Shown piece after piece: positions 45,098-53,929 of a stretch of DNA of 64,000 nucleotides. The notes below the pieces were generated by a model, which searched no databases, had not been told where the DNA came from, and saw only the letters and a list, made by a program, of their open reading frames with translations. The translations under genes were made by a program, and so were the position numbers. The DNA comes from WTAW01 sp964406575 (GTDB taxonomy: Bacteria > Acidobacteriota > Aminicenantia > Aminicenantales > Aminicenantaceae). Within the stretch, counting starts at the first letter, position 1; every line of letters begins with the position of its first letter. The stretch is from positions 50,554-114,553 of the forward strand of contig CAYOSH010000012.1 in assembly GCA_964406575.1 (NCBI GenBank), written 5' to 3'.

Positions 45098-45907
45098 CTA
45101 TACGCCCCAGTTCCTGTTGGCGAGATAAGCACGCTTGAGAGTGTCTCCACGAACGCCCTGTCGAAGTGCTTCCAGGGCTAAGATCTCATCCGGAGGAATA
45201 TTCCCGAGGTTGACATTCGCTCCGCAGCGGATAATCAAAGCCTGTTGCTGGTTTTTGAGGGGAGCCTCCCACATGATGTTGTCGAGATTTCCTACGCCTG
45301 CAATGATCCCTTCGACCTCCTCTGTCTTAACTTTCCCATCCGCATCAAAAATGCCCACTCCTTTTCCTGCTTCTCTTGCTTCAATGATGACCTTCTCGGC
45401 TCCATTTGCGATGTCTTCCCTGATCAGCTGATGAATCTGGGACAGTGGTATGACATCTTTAGGGTCTTTTTTCCCCACTTCTGTGATCACTTTGAAACCC
45501 CAATCGCGAGCCTTGATAATGGCCTTTTTACGAGTATCAAGTTCCATATCGATCGTTCCATCGGAGATTTCTATAGCTGAGAATCCGAGCTCTTTTGCTC
45601 TTTTTAGGTATATTTCAAGCTCTTTTTGCCAGATAGCGATCTCGAGGAAAGTCCCTCCCGGCATCACATCGATATCAACGGACGTGATCTTGGCATTTTT
45701 TTCCTGCAAAAACTTCTGGTCATAAAAGGCTGATGTCCCAAATGTAAGTTTGATTATATCGATGTATTCGGATGCGGATTCGATCAAGTCCTCCAGTCGG
45801 TGGATTCCCATTCCTTTATCGATAACCATGGTCAATCCCGATGTTCTGGGCTTGAAAGACCTTCCTGTAACTGGCATTTCTATGGTGCCTTCCCATGCTT
45901 TATTCAA
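45098..45907 (-). CDS. comA: Phosphosulfolactate synthase family (ComA)
   Basis: The protein of 269 residues matches ComA, which adds sulfite to phosphoenolpyruvate to make phosphosulfolactate, first step of one coenzyme M route. It has KPRTSGLTMVIDKG, IIKLTFGTSAFYD, VMPGGTFLEIAIWQ, LGFSAIEISDGTIDM and KVIIEAREAGKGVGIFD. The start is TTG 45907, chosen because AAGGAGG lies 6 bases before it. No comB or comC gene is adjacent. In bacteria the family can serve sulfolactate production or another use, so coenzyme M itself should not be assumed. Confidence 0.88.
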   Translation of the reverse strand: MNKAWEGTIEMPVTGRSFKPRTSGLTMVIDKGMGIHRLEDLIESASEYIDIIKLTFGTSAFYDQKFLQEKNAKITSVDIDVMPGGTFLEIAIWQKELEIYLKRAKELGFSAIEISDGTIDMELDTRKKAIIKARDWGFKVITEVGKKDPKDVIPLSQIHQLIREDIANGAEKVIIEAREAGKGVGIFDADGKVKTEEVEGIIAGVGNLDNIMWEAPLKNQQQALIIRCGANVNLGNIPPDEILALEALRQGVRGDTLKRAYLANRNWGV

Positions 45908-46000
45908 ATCTGCCTCCTTATTAAATTGGTGCTTTTGCGACGTTCACGAGCCATTAGTGAGGGTCGCCAAGTGCCGCAGACCTGAGTGTATCGGTGCTGT

Positions 46001-46978
46001 CTATGAACGAACCAAAAGATTGCCCCAGCAGTCCTTGGGATTTGAAAGGATCGATACAATTTGTCCTATCGTAGGATGCTGCACACACCGATAAACACTG
46101 TCCAATCTCTGCCGCGCCAAATCTTTATCATCAAAACCCAATACGGGCAATCGATCATACAGGACTGTGGTTTCACCCATTTTCTCTGAGATGTTATCAA
46201 AGAGGAATTTTGCGGTTTTTCTATCGTCTCTGATCGTGCTTTGGACATACCCTTTGCGTCCCTCCTCTATATGAGGGAAGAAGATGTGCACGCCTTTGGA
46301 ATCTTTGAGAGAATCAAAATCCGTAGCAAAAGCGGACAGGTCGAGAGCTGTCTTTTGCTGCCAGAGCTTATCCGCCGCTGGTCTCGCTCCATCGGGCAGG
46401 AACTGGGGGAAATCTTCAACAAGGGTTCCATACCGGACATTATCCACGAGTGAGCCTTTGAACCACACGATCTGCTCTCTCTCCAGACGAAAGTGTACGG
46501 TCTCCGTGGAGAACAGGCGCATGCCCTTTGCCAATCCACTGAGCAAGTAGACTGTTTTTCCACTTCCTGCACCCCCGATGATGAGATAGAGCGTTTCACT
46601 GTTCTCCTCAAAAAGTGCACAGGCATGAAGATTATAGATTTTGTGGTGTTTCTCGAGGAGATAAAGGACATAACGATAAAAAAAACCCTGATTCCCCCAA
46701 AAAGAAAACCGGGGATCCGAGGCGCTGCGGGCAAGTTCTTCAAACGGGCCAACGAACAGAACGTTTCGTCCCCGCCGCTCGTAATGAGGTTCATCTTCGG
46801 ATTCCTGGATGCGGATATATCCATCACAATTATCCGAATAGGGGACCTGTTCCACGCGATGGAAGTCAGTGAGCGGTGACTTTACTTCAATTCCGAACGG
46901 AAGACGGGGCAGGAGTTTATCGTTATCGGTATCGATTCCTACCGTTGCTTCGAGTATCCTAAGCGCAATCCTTGACAT
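46001..46978 (-). CDS. HPr-kinase-like P-loop protein of unknown role
   Basis: A 325-residue protein with a Walker A motif GGAGSGKT at about 135-142, preceded by NLHACALFEE, the His-containing strand that HprK-like P-loop proteins have before the P-loop. The N-terminal 110 residues are beta-rich with no family I can name. There is no HPr or sugar-PTS gene nearby. The start ATG 46978 follows GAGGAG. Relatives with this C-terminal fold occur in peptide-maturation and PqqD-like loci, but no such partner is visible here. It lies upstream of comA on the same strand; a functional link is not shown. Confidence 0.6.
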   Translation of the reverse strand: MSRIALRILEATVGIDTDNDKLLPRLPFGIEVKSPLTDFHRVEQVPYSDNCDGYIRIQESEDEPHYERRGRNVLFVGPFEELARSASDPRFSFWGNQGFFYRYVLYLLEKHHKIYNLHACALFEENSETLYLIIGGAGSGKTVYLLSGLAKGMRLFSTETVHFRLEREQIVWFKGSLVDNVRYGTLVEDFPQFLPDGARPAADKLWQQKTALDLSAFATDFDSLKDSKGVHIFFPHIEEGRKGYVQSTIRDDRKTAKFLFDNISEKMGETTVLYDRLPVLGFDDKDLARQRLDSVYRCVQHPTIGQIVSILSNPKDCWGNLLVRS

Positions 46979-47050
46979 CCTTTCTCCTCTCTTACTCGGA
47001 ACCTTCATAATACTCAATATCACCTGTTGCGTAAAGATTTCACTCGCTAT

Positions 47051-47218
47051 GGTAAAACATCCTTATTTCCGTAATAAGGGCATTAGACGTAAAAGAGAGG
47101 GAGTCACTGTCCTTGTGAGGGGATGGGGGTGGAGGGGTCTTCGACGAATATGGACTGTGACGAGCTCCTGCTATTATCATTTGACTTGAGAGCATCACGG
47201 AAATAAGGATGCTTACCG
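47051..47218 (-). repeat. MITE-like element, copy 1 (reverse orientation)
   Basis: A 168-bp element with inverted ends (CATCCTTATTTCC at the left, GGAAATAAGGATGC at the right), flanked by the direct repeat CGCTAT at 47045-47050 and 47219-47224. The interior shares long stretches with copies at 62563-62730 and 63784-63952 (for example TCAAATGATAATAGCAGGAG read on the minus strand). It codes for nothing convincing. It lies between the HprK-like gene and the ubiE-like gene. Confidence 0.8.
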
Positions 47219-47293
47219 CGCTATCGAAACGCACACGAGATGAATCGCTAGCGAACTCTTGCAACGTGCGCATCACCATTGGAGTTTCAATGA

Positions 47294-47986
47294 TCATTTT
47301 GTGGCAAGGTGAATGGCGGCTATGCCAAAAAGAAGCGTTCGATAGCTGGCTTTAGAGAATCCGGATTGGATCAGCAACGCTGAAAATTCATCAGGAGGAT
47401 GGAATCTGGGAACGGTGTAAGAAAGGTATCCGTATCCGGCTTTCGAACCCGAAAGGAGGGAGCCCACGGGGCGGACGATTTTATTGATGTAGAGATGAAA
47501 GAGATTTCGAAGAATTTTTGATGAAGGCTGACTGGTTTCGAGATTCAAAAATTGCCCTCCAGGCTTGAGAATACGATAGAATTCTACGAGGTGAGTCAAC
47601 AACTCTTTGCGATACAAATTAAGGTTTCGTATCGAAAAAGAAATGGACACAAGGTCGAACATCTCATCTGGGAAGGGAAGCTGGGCCACATCGGCGATGG
47701 CAAAATGAATAGGTTGCTTATAGCTTTTTTCTCTGGCCCGCTTAAGCATCGGATAACTGAAATCCACTGAGAATATTTCCGTGCAGGGACCCGCCCGACG
47801 GGAAAGATTTAGAGTCATCTCTCCGGTTCCGCTACAGATATCGAGCCAGCGCCTCCCCTCTATTCTTGTAACTTCTTGCACGGCTTTGTGTCTCATGAAT
47901 ATATCCAAGCCAAACGTCAAAATGTGATTGATGGATTCATACGTTTCGGCAACCTCGGTGTAGATCTTCTGAACGCCTTTTCTCAT
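47294..47986 (-). CDS. ubiE: Quinone-biosynthesis C-methyltransferase (UbiE/MenG)
   Basis: A SAM-dependent methyltransferase of 230 residues. VAETYESINHILTFGLD near the N-terminus is the UbiE/MenG signature, followed by the SAM site LDICSGTGEMTLNL, VDFSYPMLKRAREK, LPFPDEMFDLVSISFSIRNL and the C-terminal GGQFLNLE. It methylates demethylmenaquinone or the ubiquinone precursor; menaquinone is likelier for an anaerobe-type genome but not shown. The second signature region is somewhat changed, so paralogues with other substrates are possible. Confidence 0.85.
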   Translation of the reverse strand: MRKGVQKIYTEVAETYESINHILTFGLDIFMRHKAVQEVTRIEGRRWLDICSGTGEMTLNLSRRAGPCTEIFSVDFSYPMLKRAREKSYKQPIHFAIADVAQLPFPDEMFDLVSISFSIRNLNLYRKELLTHLVEFYRILKPGGQFLNLETSQPSSKILRNLFHLYINKIVRPVGSLLSGSKAGYGYLSYTVPRFHPPDEFSALLIQSGFSKASYRTLLFGIAAIHLATK

Positions 47987-48398
47987 GGTCTTTCAGCCCA
48001 TACTAAGCAATAACCAAAAAATGTTCAAGAGATGTGACAGCAAATAATCCCGCTCTTACATACGGGGCTTTAATCCAATGCAAGCTTCGCTTGTCCTATA
48101 CCTTCTTTTTCTTAAACCTGTACGTACTTATCTATCAACTTTTCCTCAAAGCCCACTGTCGATACTTGATTCAACATAAGCGTGGCCTTATCGCGGCTGT
48201 TCACCGCGTTTTTATGGACTTCTGCCTCACTGCAGAGCGAGCTCGGCTCGTAAATAATTCGGGCTAATTCTGAAGCCCGTTAAGTCTCAGATCAAAAGAT
48301 GCTTTCAGGTCATCTTATTACTTGTTGACCTGTATGATTGAGATGTGATTTATTAGTTGTGCTGATTGTTTGAAAGTTTATTTCTAGGAGGAGGATCT
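47987..48398. other. Divergent intergenic region with a weak hairpin
   Basis: 412 bases between the ubiE-like gene (minus) and the D-aminoacylase gene (plus). A 6-bp hairpin CGGGCT-N8-AGCCCG lies at 48260-48279. The strong AGGAGGAGG ribosome binding site of the next gene is at the right edge. A short plus-strand reading frame (48034-48267) has no ribosome binding site and no family, and is not called. Confidence 0.45.
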
Positions 48399-50222
48399 AT
48401 GAGAAAAAAAATCTGGGTCTTGTGCATTCTGATAGCATGTGTCCTTGTCTTTCTGACAGATATTCACTCTTGGGAGAACAATAACTCGAGTGAATCCTAT
48501 GATGTTCTTATCAGGGACGGAAAAGTTTTTGATGGATCTCTCAAAAACGCTGTCAAGGCGGATATTGCCATAAAAGGCGACACGATCATAAAGATTGCTA
48601 CGTCGATCAAGGGAGACGCCAAAAATATCATAGATGCCCGAGGTCTTTATGTAAGCCCGGGATTCATCGATCTTCACACTCACGTGGACCAGAACATGTA
48701 TTTCCCCGAAAACAGGGCTCTTATCAATTATCTGAAACAAGGAGTGACTTCTGTCGTTGTCGGTCAGTGCGGAGGGAGTGCCTGGCCCATAGTGGAAAAG
48801 GCAGAAGACCAGATCAAGCGTTGGACAGATGAGGGGATCGCTCCCAATGCTGCATTACTCGTTGGGCACGGTACGGTCAGAGAGCTTGTTATGGGAATGG
48901 ACAACAGGGCCCCCACCCCGGAAGAACTGACCAAGATGAAAGCGCTTGTCAAAGAAGCTATGGACCAGGGAGCTTATGGCATCTCCACTGGCCTGATCTA
49001 CCTGCCCGGCCGTTACTCCAAGACAGATGAAGTTATCGAATTAGTTAAGGTCGTTGCTCCCTACCATGGCATCTATCACACACATATCCGCGATGAAAGG
49101 GATAAGCTTTTAGAAGCCGTCCAAGAAGCCATTGAAATCTCAAAAAAAACCCATGTGCCTGCTCACATATCTCATTTCAAAGTGATGGGAAAATCCAATT
49201 GGGGACTGGTCCAGGAGGCGTGCGCCATCATAGAGAAAGCTAAGGACACAGGATTGACCATAACCGCTGACCAGTATCCCTATCAGTTCGCAAATGGCAA
49301 TCCCTACAGGAGCCCAATTCCGCGATCGACTTGGTTAGGGGACGAGGAAATTCCCAGGCTTTCATCATCGGACATCCACATGATCTTTGACCAATTGAGA
49401 GACTCTCAATTGATAGATCTCTACACAAAGATCACTCCCTACATCCCTATAAATGAACACCACCAGCAATTTCTTGATGAGCTTCCCAGAGAAAGGCTTG
49501 TTCAACTGGTCGGCAGGAGCTTAGTAAACACAGGAAATTTCTCCGGCCCTGAGAATGAGAGAGAGAGAATGCTTTTCCTCAAACGCATGAAAGATCCAGA
49601 CGAAGCCGTGAAGATCCGGAAGGAAATCACCGAATACATCGAGACTCTCATCGGGGCGGACAGGTTTATTGTAGGGATGTGCGTGGAGAAAAACCTGGAA
49701 GGGAAGTCCATAGAACAGGTGGCCGCTCTTAAAGGGATATCCATCGCCGATGCGGCTATCAGTCTCGAACTCATGGGCGCAAAGATCGTTCCCCTTCAGA
49801 TATGCGAAGATGATATTGAGTACATCATGAGGAAGAGTTATGTTGGGACAGGGAGTGACGGTATTGCCGCCTTCTATGGGATCGGTTTAGCCCATATCCG
49901 GTCCTATTCCACGTTTCTCCATAAGATAAAAAAGTATGCCATGGAAAGAAAAACCGTTTCTGTCCCTCATGTCATCCGCTCGCAGACCTCTCTTCCAGCG
50001 GAGATCATGGGCTGGGAAGACCGCGGATGGATCAAGGAGGGAAATAAAGCCGATATTGTGATATTTGATCTGAACAACATAAAGATAAAAACTTCCATAT
50101 CGAATCCCCACCAATACACCGAAGGTGTCGAATACCTCTTCATCAATGGCGAGCTTGTTCTCGACAAGAATGGATGGACCGGGAAGCTGCCCGGCAAAGT
50201 ATTGAAGCCGAGTTCACCTTAG
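48399..50222 (+). CDS. Exported N-acyl-D-amino-acid deacylase family amidohydrolase
   Basis: The 607-residue protein begins with a signal peptide (KKIWVLCILIACVLVFL). The amidohydrolase body has SPGFIDLHTHVDQN (metal-binding His-x-His), YHTHIRDERDKLLEAVQEA and PAHISHFKVMGK, the D-aminoacylase pattern, and ends with the N- and C-terminal strands of the small beta domain (GNKADIVIFDLNNI). It releases free D-amino acids or related products from N-acyl or peptide substrates outside the cytoplasm. AGGAGG lies 6 bases before ATG 48399. The minus-strand MFS gene converges from the right. Confidence 0.9.
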   Translation: MRKKIWVLCILIACVLVFLTDIHSWENNNSSESYDVLIRDGKVFDGSLKNAVKADIAIKGDTIIKIATSIKGDAKNIIDARGLYVSPGFIDLHTHVDQNMYFPENRALINYLKQGVTSVVVGQCGGSAWPIVEKAEDQIKRWTDEGIAPNAALLVGHGTVRELVMGMDNRAPTPEELTKMKALVKEAMDQGAYGISTGLIYLPGRYSKTDEVIELVKVVAPYHGIYHTHIRDERDKLLEAVQEAIEISKKTHVPAHISHFKVMGKSNWGLVQEACAIIEKAKDTGLTITADQYPYQFANGNPYRSPIPRSTWLGDEEIPRLSSSDIHMIFDQLRDSQLIDLYTKITPYIPINEHHQQFLDELPRERLVQLVGRSLVNTGNFSGPENERERMLFLKRMKDPDEAVKIRKEITEYIETLIGADRFIVGMCVEKNLEGKSIEQVAALKGISIADAAISLELMGAKIVPLQICEDDIEYIMRKSYVGTGSDGIAAFYGIGLAHIRSYSTFLHKIKKYAMERKTVSVPHVIRSQTSLPAEIMGWEDRGWIKEGNKADIVIFDLNNIKIKTSISNPHQYTEGVEYLFINGELVLDKNGWTGKLPGKVLKPSSP

Positions 50223-50382
50223 TTCTATGTCCCGTGCTTTAATTCCAATATATCCTGTGCACCACCTGAGTTTTAATCGGAGCTCTTTCATGTTGAACTG
50301 GATCACAGATAAAAAAATATACATAAGAAACATAATATTGAGACGGAGAGAGCCGATGGGATCACCAAAAGCTTTACCAAAC

Positions 50383-51534
50383 CTAAACGGACTGTCTCCT
50401 GATCATAAAGTAGAGGATCGTAAAAAACCCCATAAGAGCTGCGAAAAGAAAGGGCGTGTTGATCCCGTAGGCATCCGAGAGAAATCCTGCGATAAGACTT
50501 ACGACTGCACCCGCAAACATCTGGACATTGGCGACAATACTAAAGGCCTGAGTCTGTATTCCTGCAGACACTCTGTTGCCCACTACAGACTGCAGAGCGG
50601 GGTAGATCATAAAAAGAAACGCTCCAAAGAGAATGAGGCTAACCACTGCCAGTTCTATGATGGACGAGACACCGAGGACACATAGAAAAAGAGTGGAGCC
50701 CGAAAGACCGAATAGAATGATTTTGCGGCGTCCCACCCTTTGACTCAAATAGCCATAAAGATAGGGCATAACTGCACCTATGGCGATCCATAGTGCAAGA
50801 TAAAGCCCTGTCTCTCCCATTGATACAAAATATTTATGATGGAAAAGCGAGGGGGCATAAAAAACTGTTGTTCCCCAACAAGTTCCTCCAAAAAAAAAGC
50901 CTGGAAAATACACGGAAGTTTCCTTAAAAGCCTCTTTCCAAGAGAGGGATTCCAGTGGTTGGACGGATTGACTTTTGGTCGAAGTCTTCCTCACGAAGAG
51001 AAAGCTGAGGACACCCAAAACTGCTAAAATGAATGGAAGAGTGATCACAGGCATCTTCCAGCCAAAGCTCTGTGCGAGAAATCCAGAGCCGAAGAAAGCG
51101 AAAAAAACTCCGAGGTTTCCAGAGCCGCTTTGAACACCCATGGCAAAATCTAGAGCTTTATCTGGGTGTGATATGGAAACAGTCGCGACTCCCACAGAAT
51201 GGTAGAAACTGGCAAAAACACGCATCACGAGATAAAACAGAAGCAATGTGCTAAAAGACCAGGCATGGCTGATCAGGACAAGGGACAGAGAAATTCCCCC
51301 GAGACTGAGAAGAAGCATGTATTTGTATTCGTGCCTGTGGGCATAGTTCGCGATGATGAGCTGAAATATCATGGTCACGAGCAGTCCCAGGTTCGAAAGG
51401 ATGCCGATATGGGCATACTTGGTAATAATATAGTTTTGGCTGTAAAGAAGGGGAAAAATCATAGGGACCGTAACGGTGGCTGCGTCGTTAAGTCCATGGA
51501 AGATCGAAGCGGATAGAAGAATTTTTTTTTGCAT
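50383..51534 (-). CDS. Major facilitator superfamily transporter
   Basis: A 383-residue protein with about twelve membrane helices. SIFHGLNDAATVTVPMIFPLL in helix 1 and AHRHEYKYMLLLSL after helix 2 resemble the FSR/sugar-efflux branch of MFS. YGYLSQRVGRRKIILFGL between helices 8 and 9 is the second MFS motif A-like loop. The substrate is unknown. The gene stands alone on the minus strand, converging with the D-aminoacylase gene. Confidence 0.85.
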   Translation of the reverse strand: MQKKILLSASIFHGLNDAATVTVPMIFPLLYSQNYIITKYAHIGILSNLGLLVTMIFQLIIANYAHRHEYKYMLLLSLGGISLSLVLISHAWSFSTLLLFYLVMRVFASFYHSVGVATVSISHPDKALDFAMGVQSGSGNLGVFFAFFGSGFLAQSFGWKMPVITLPFILAVLGVLSFLFVRKTSTKSQSVQPLESLSWKEAFKETSVYFPGFFFGGTCWGTTVFYAPSLFHHKYFVSMGETGLYLALWIAIGAVMPYLYGYLSQRVGRRKIILFGLSGSTLFLCVLGVSSIIELAVVSLILFGAFLFMIYPALQSVVGNRVSAGIQTQAFSIVANVQMFAGAVVSLIAGFLSDAYGINTPFLFAALMGFFTILYFMIRRQSV

Positions 51535-51640
51535 GGTCTTCTTTTTTCCCTGCGATTCTTTTCATTTGTCTTTCAGCATATCGTTCTTTGTCGAATGTTT
51601 CACCATAAATGGAGTATAACGTGAACTTAAGACACAAAAT

Positions 51641-52279
51641 CTAGAGTTCTTCGATGACAAAAGAGACATATCCTTCACTGCTCAGTTTTCGTGCGATCGA
51701 TTCCGCCTCATTGCGCTCGGATGCTTTGATCCTCACCCTGTAGTAAGTCTGGGTGGGCGTCTTGAACAGAGATACATAGATATCTTTATATGTTTTCTTG
51801 AGATTTTTCTGGAGAGATCGGGCATTGTCTTTCTTTATAAAAGATCCCACTTGCACAGCGTATCTCTGTGTCGACATCGGTGGGGTCAAATCCGCCAACA
51901 CCTCTATTTGGACAGGAATGACTCCAGGAACGATCACGTCCAACACTTGTGCCGCAGCGTATGATAGATCGATGATTCGGCCTTCCACAAAAGGGCCGCG
52001 GTCATTAATCTTGACTATGACCGATCGGCCATTATTCATGTTCGTCACCATAACATAGGTACCAAAGGGAAGAGTCCGGTGCGCTGCAGTCATATCATAC
52101 ATGTTGTACACTTCTCGGCTGGAAGTGGTTTTCCCGTGGAAGCTGGGCCCATACCACGATGCGAGTCCGGTTTGTATGTGCGCGGGTTCTTTTCGCCTGA
52201 TAGCTGTGCAGGAGAGGGTTATCAAAGCGATAAATCCGAGAGTGAATAGACATCCAATACGAATGCGGCTTCCCGTCAT
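51641..52279 (-). CDS. rlpA: RlpA-like lipoprotein with SPOR domain
   Basis: The 212-residue product has a lipoprotein signal (TLSCTAIRR, Cys lipidated), a double-psi beta-barrel domain (GLASWYGPSFHGKTTSS, MTAAHRTLPFGTYVMVTN, VKINDRGPFVEGRIIDLS) and a C-terminal SPOR domain (YAVQVGSFIKKDNARSL). RlpA proteins bind denuded glycan at the division septum, and some cleave it as lytic transglycosylases. The catalytic Asp of NDRGP is present. ATG 52279 is chosen over an in-frame ATG at 52309, since it gives the compact signal. It lies 37 bases downstream of the LOG gene. Confidence 0.9.
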   Translation of the reverse strand: MTGSRIRIGCLFTLGFIALITLSCTAIRRKEPAHIQTGLASWYGPSFHGKTTSSREVYNMYDMTAAHRTLPFGTYVMVTNMNNGRSVIVKINDRGPFVEGRIIDLSYAAAQVLDVIVPGVIPVQIEVLADLTPPMSTQRYAVQVGSFIKKDNARSLQKNLKKTYKDIYVSLFKTPTQTYYRVRIKASERNEAESIARKLSSEGYVSFVIEEL

Positions 52280-52316
52280 CGTTTTATCTCTTTCGATGTT
52301 TGAAATCATTTTTATG

Positions 52317-53048
52317 TTATAGAAGATCGATGAGCTTTCTTTTCAATAACCTGAAAGTCTCTTCAGGGTCAGAACAGTAATGGAATAGGTCGATGTCCTC
52401 AAGGGATATGGCCTCGTATTCTAAAAGCCCTTCAAAATTGACGATCTTTCTCCAATAATCTTCCCCATAGAGACAAATGGGGAGGAGCTTTTTATGCATT
52501 TTTTTTGTTTGGACCAGTGTCAGCGTTTCGAATATTTCATCCAGAGTTCCGTAACCACCAGGAAAGGCAAGGACAGCTTTGGCCTGGTAGACAAGCCAAA
52601 ATTTCCTCATGAAAAAATAGTGGAACAAGAAAGAAAGCTCGGGAGAGATATACGGATTGGGAAATTGTTCATGGGGCAATGATATGTTCATGCCGATGGA
52701 TTTTCCTCCAGCCCGAGCCGCACCTCTGTTGGCAGCCTCCATTATCCCAGGGCCACCTCCTGTACAGATGACGAAATTCTTCCCTTTAGGCTTGAGTTTT
52801 ATGGCCCACTCAGCCAATTTGAACGCAAGTTCTTCGGCTTCCCAATAGTATTTGGCGAGAAGACTTTCTTTATTGTTGGGATCCGCTCTGGAAGATCCCA
52901 GGAACAGCACCGTGCTGTTCACCTTGAAGTGTCTCATTCTCTGCAATGGTTCCAGGTATTCACTCAAGATCCTTATGACGCGAGCATCTATAGAATTTAG
53001 AAAATCCAAGTTTTTATATGCTTTTTCAGGGACACGAAAATTTTCCAT
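52317..53048 (-). CDS. LOG-family protein (nucleotide 5'-monophosphate nucleosidase-like)
   Basis: A 243-residue protein with the lysine-decarboxylase-like Rossmann fold. VICTGGGPGIMEAANRGA and the key PGGYGTLDEIFETLTLVQ motif are the LOG signature. Family members remove the base from nucleoside 5'-monophosphates (cytokinin activation in plants; broad nucleosidases in bacteria). The N-terminal 50-residue helical extension is common in bacterial forms. It starts a two-gene unit with rlpA and is divergent from the purine genes. Confidence 0.9.
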   Translation of the reverse strand: MENFRVPEKAYKNLDFLNSIDARVIRILSEYLEPLQRMRHFKVNSTVLFLGSSRADPNNKESLLAKYYWEAEELAFKLAEWAIKLKPKGKNFVICTGGGPGIMEAANRGAARAGGKSIGMNISLPHEQFPNPYISPELSFLFHYFFMRKFWLVYQAKAVLAFPGGYGTLDEIFETLTLVQTKKMHKKLLPICLYGEDYWRKIVNFEGLLEYEAISLEDIDLFHYCSDPEETFRLLKRKLIDLL

Positions 53049-53136
53049 AGATTTTTTCCTTCTTTTAGCGTTAAGCTCAATTAAATCGCAGACAATGATA
53101 TCACAAAAGCGAAAAAGAGTCGGAATGAATTTGATT

Positions 53137-53165
53137 TTGACTTAACATATGACCTGTGATATCTA
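53137..53165 (+). promoter_or_regulatory. Sigma-70-type promoter for purO-AICARFT
   Basis: TTGACT at 53137-53142, spacer of exactly 17 bases, TATCTA at 53160-53165. The start point would be about 20 bases before the chosen ATG at 53194, and the other in-frame ATG at 53149 lies inside the promoter, which supports the later start. Confidence 0.6.
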
Positions 53166-53193
53166 TACATTTTTATTGAGGAAGTCGGTTTTC

Positions 53194-53928
53194 ATGTCTA
53201 CAGATTTTTCTGCAATGACCGCAAAAGAGTACCCTGGCAGGATAATCATAATAGGCAGAGCTTTGTTTGGCAACAATGGCATCATTGTCTATGCCATAAC
53301 GGGAAGGTCGCCCTCCAGCCAGTCCAGAAAGATAGAAATATCAAAGGATGGGGCTTGGGTCAAACCTACAGACGAAGAGATCTTGAAGGGGGGCAATAAA
53401 GAGCTCCTTATATATCCGGCCATTCTCTATGGGCAAGGGATTGCAGTCAGCAATGGCAAGCAGACCTCAGATATTAGAGATCACCTTTCCAGAGCGGCAA
53501 TGCCCGCAGATGTTCTGTTCTCTGCTCTGCAGGACTGGACGTATGAGCCAGATGCTCCCACTTTCACGCCAAGGATCAGCGGTTGCGTCCTCCCCGATGG
53601 AAAAGCGGCCTTAAGCATCATAAGAAGAGCCGAAGACGGCTCGTCCTCCAAACACTATTTTAAGGTTCCCATGCGGCCCGGCGAAGGAAAAATGATCTCC
53701 ACCTATTCAGGAGAAAATAGGAATCCGCTCCCGTCTTTCTGTGGAGAACCCGAGGATGTGGAACTGAATGAAGAGACAGCGGACGAAACCTCTGAAGCTG
53801 TCTATTCAGCACTGGCTCCTCAAAGGAGAAGCCGAGATTTAAGAGTATCGGTCGCATGTGTTTTTTTTACTCTAGGAACAACATTCGATTTTAGAATATC
53901 CGTAATAAACAGATCGGAGAATATATAA
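53194..53928 (+). CDS. purO: IMP cyclohydrolase, PurO (archaeal) type
   Basis: Closes the ring of FAICAR to make IMP, last step of purine synthesis. The protein of 244 residues starts with EYPGRIIIIGRALFGNNG, the PurO signature, and has AVSNGKQTSDI and EPDAPTFTPRISGCVL. Most bacteria instead use the N-terminal MGS-like domain of PurH. The ATG 53194 (GAGGAAG 9 bases before) is preferred over 53149 because a promoter overlaps the latter. The next gene, one base away, encodes the formyltransferase domain alone, so the two together replace a standard PurH. Confidence 0.88.
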   Translation: MSTDFSAMTAKEYPGRIIIIGRALFGNNGIIVYAITGRSPSSQSRKIEISKDGAWVKPTDEEILKGGNKELLIYPAILYGQGIAVSNGKQTSDIRDHLSRAAMPADVLFSALQDWTYEPDAPTFTPRISGCVLPDGKAALSIIRRAEDGSSSKHYFKVPMRPGEGKMISTYSGENRNPLPSFCGEPEDVELNEETADETSEAVYSALAPQRRSRDLRVSVACVFFTLGTTFDFRISVINRSENI

Positions 53929-53929
53929 T

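Noticed and set aside
47040..47297. Short reading frames with repeated peptide wording in the three MITE-like copies
   Set aside because: The similar peptides come from shared repeat DNA, lack ribosome binding sites and differ at their ends.
48034..48267. 77-residue plus-strand frame before the D-aminoacylase gene
   Set aside because: No ribosome binding site, no homology, and unlike the codon use of neighbours.
50227..50685. 152-residue plus-strand frame after the D-aminoacylase gene
   Set aside because: Most of it is antisense to the MFS transporter gene, and its composition is that of a shadow frame.
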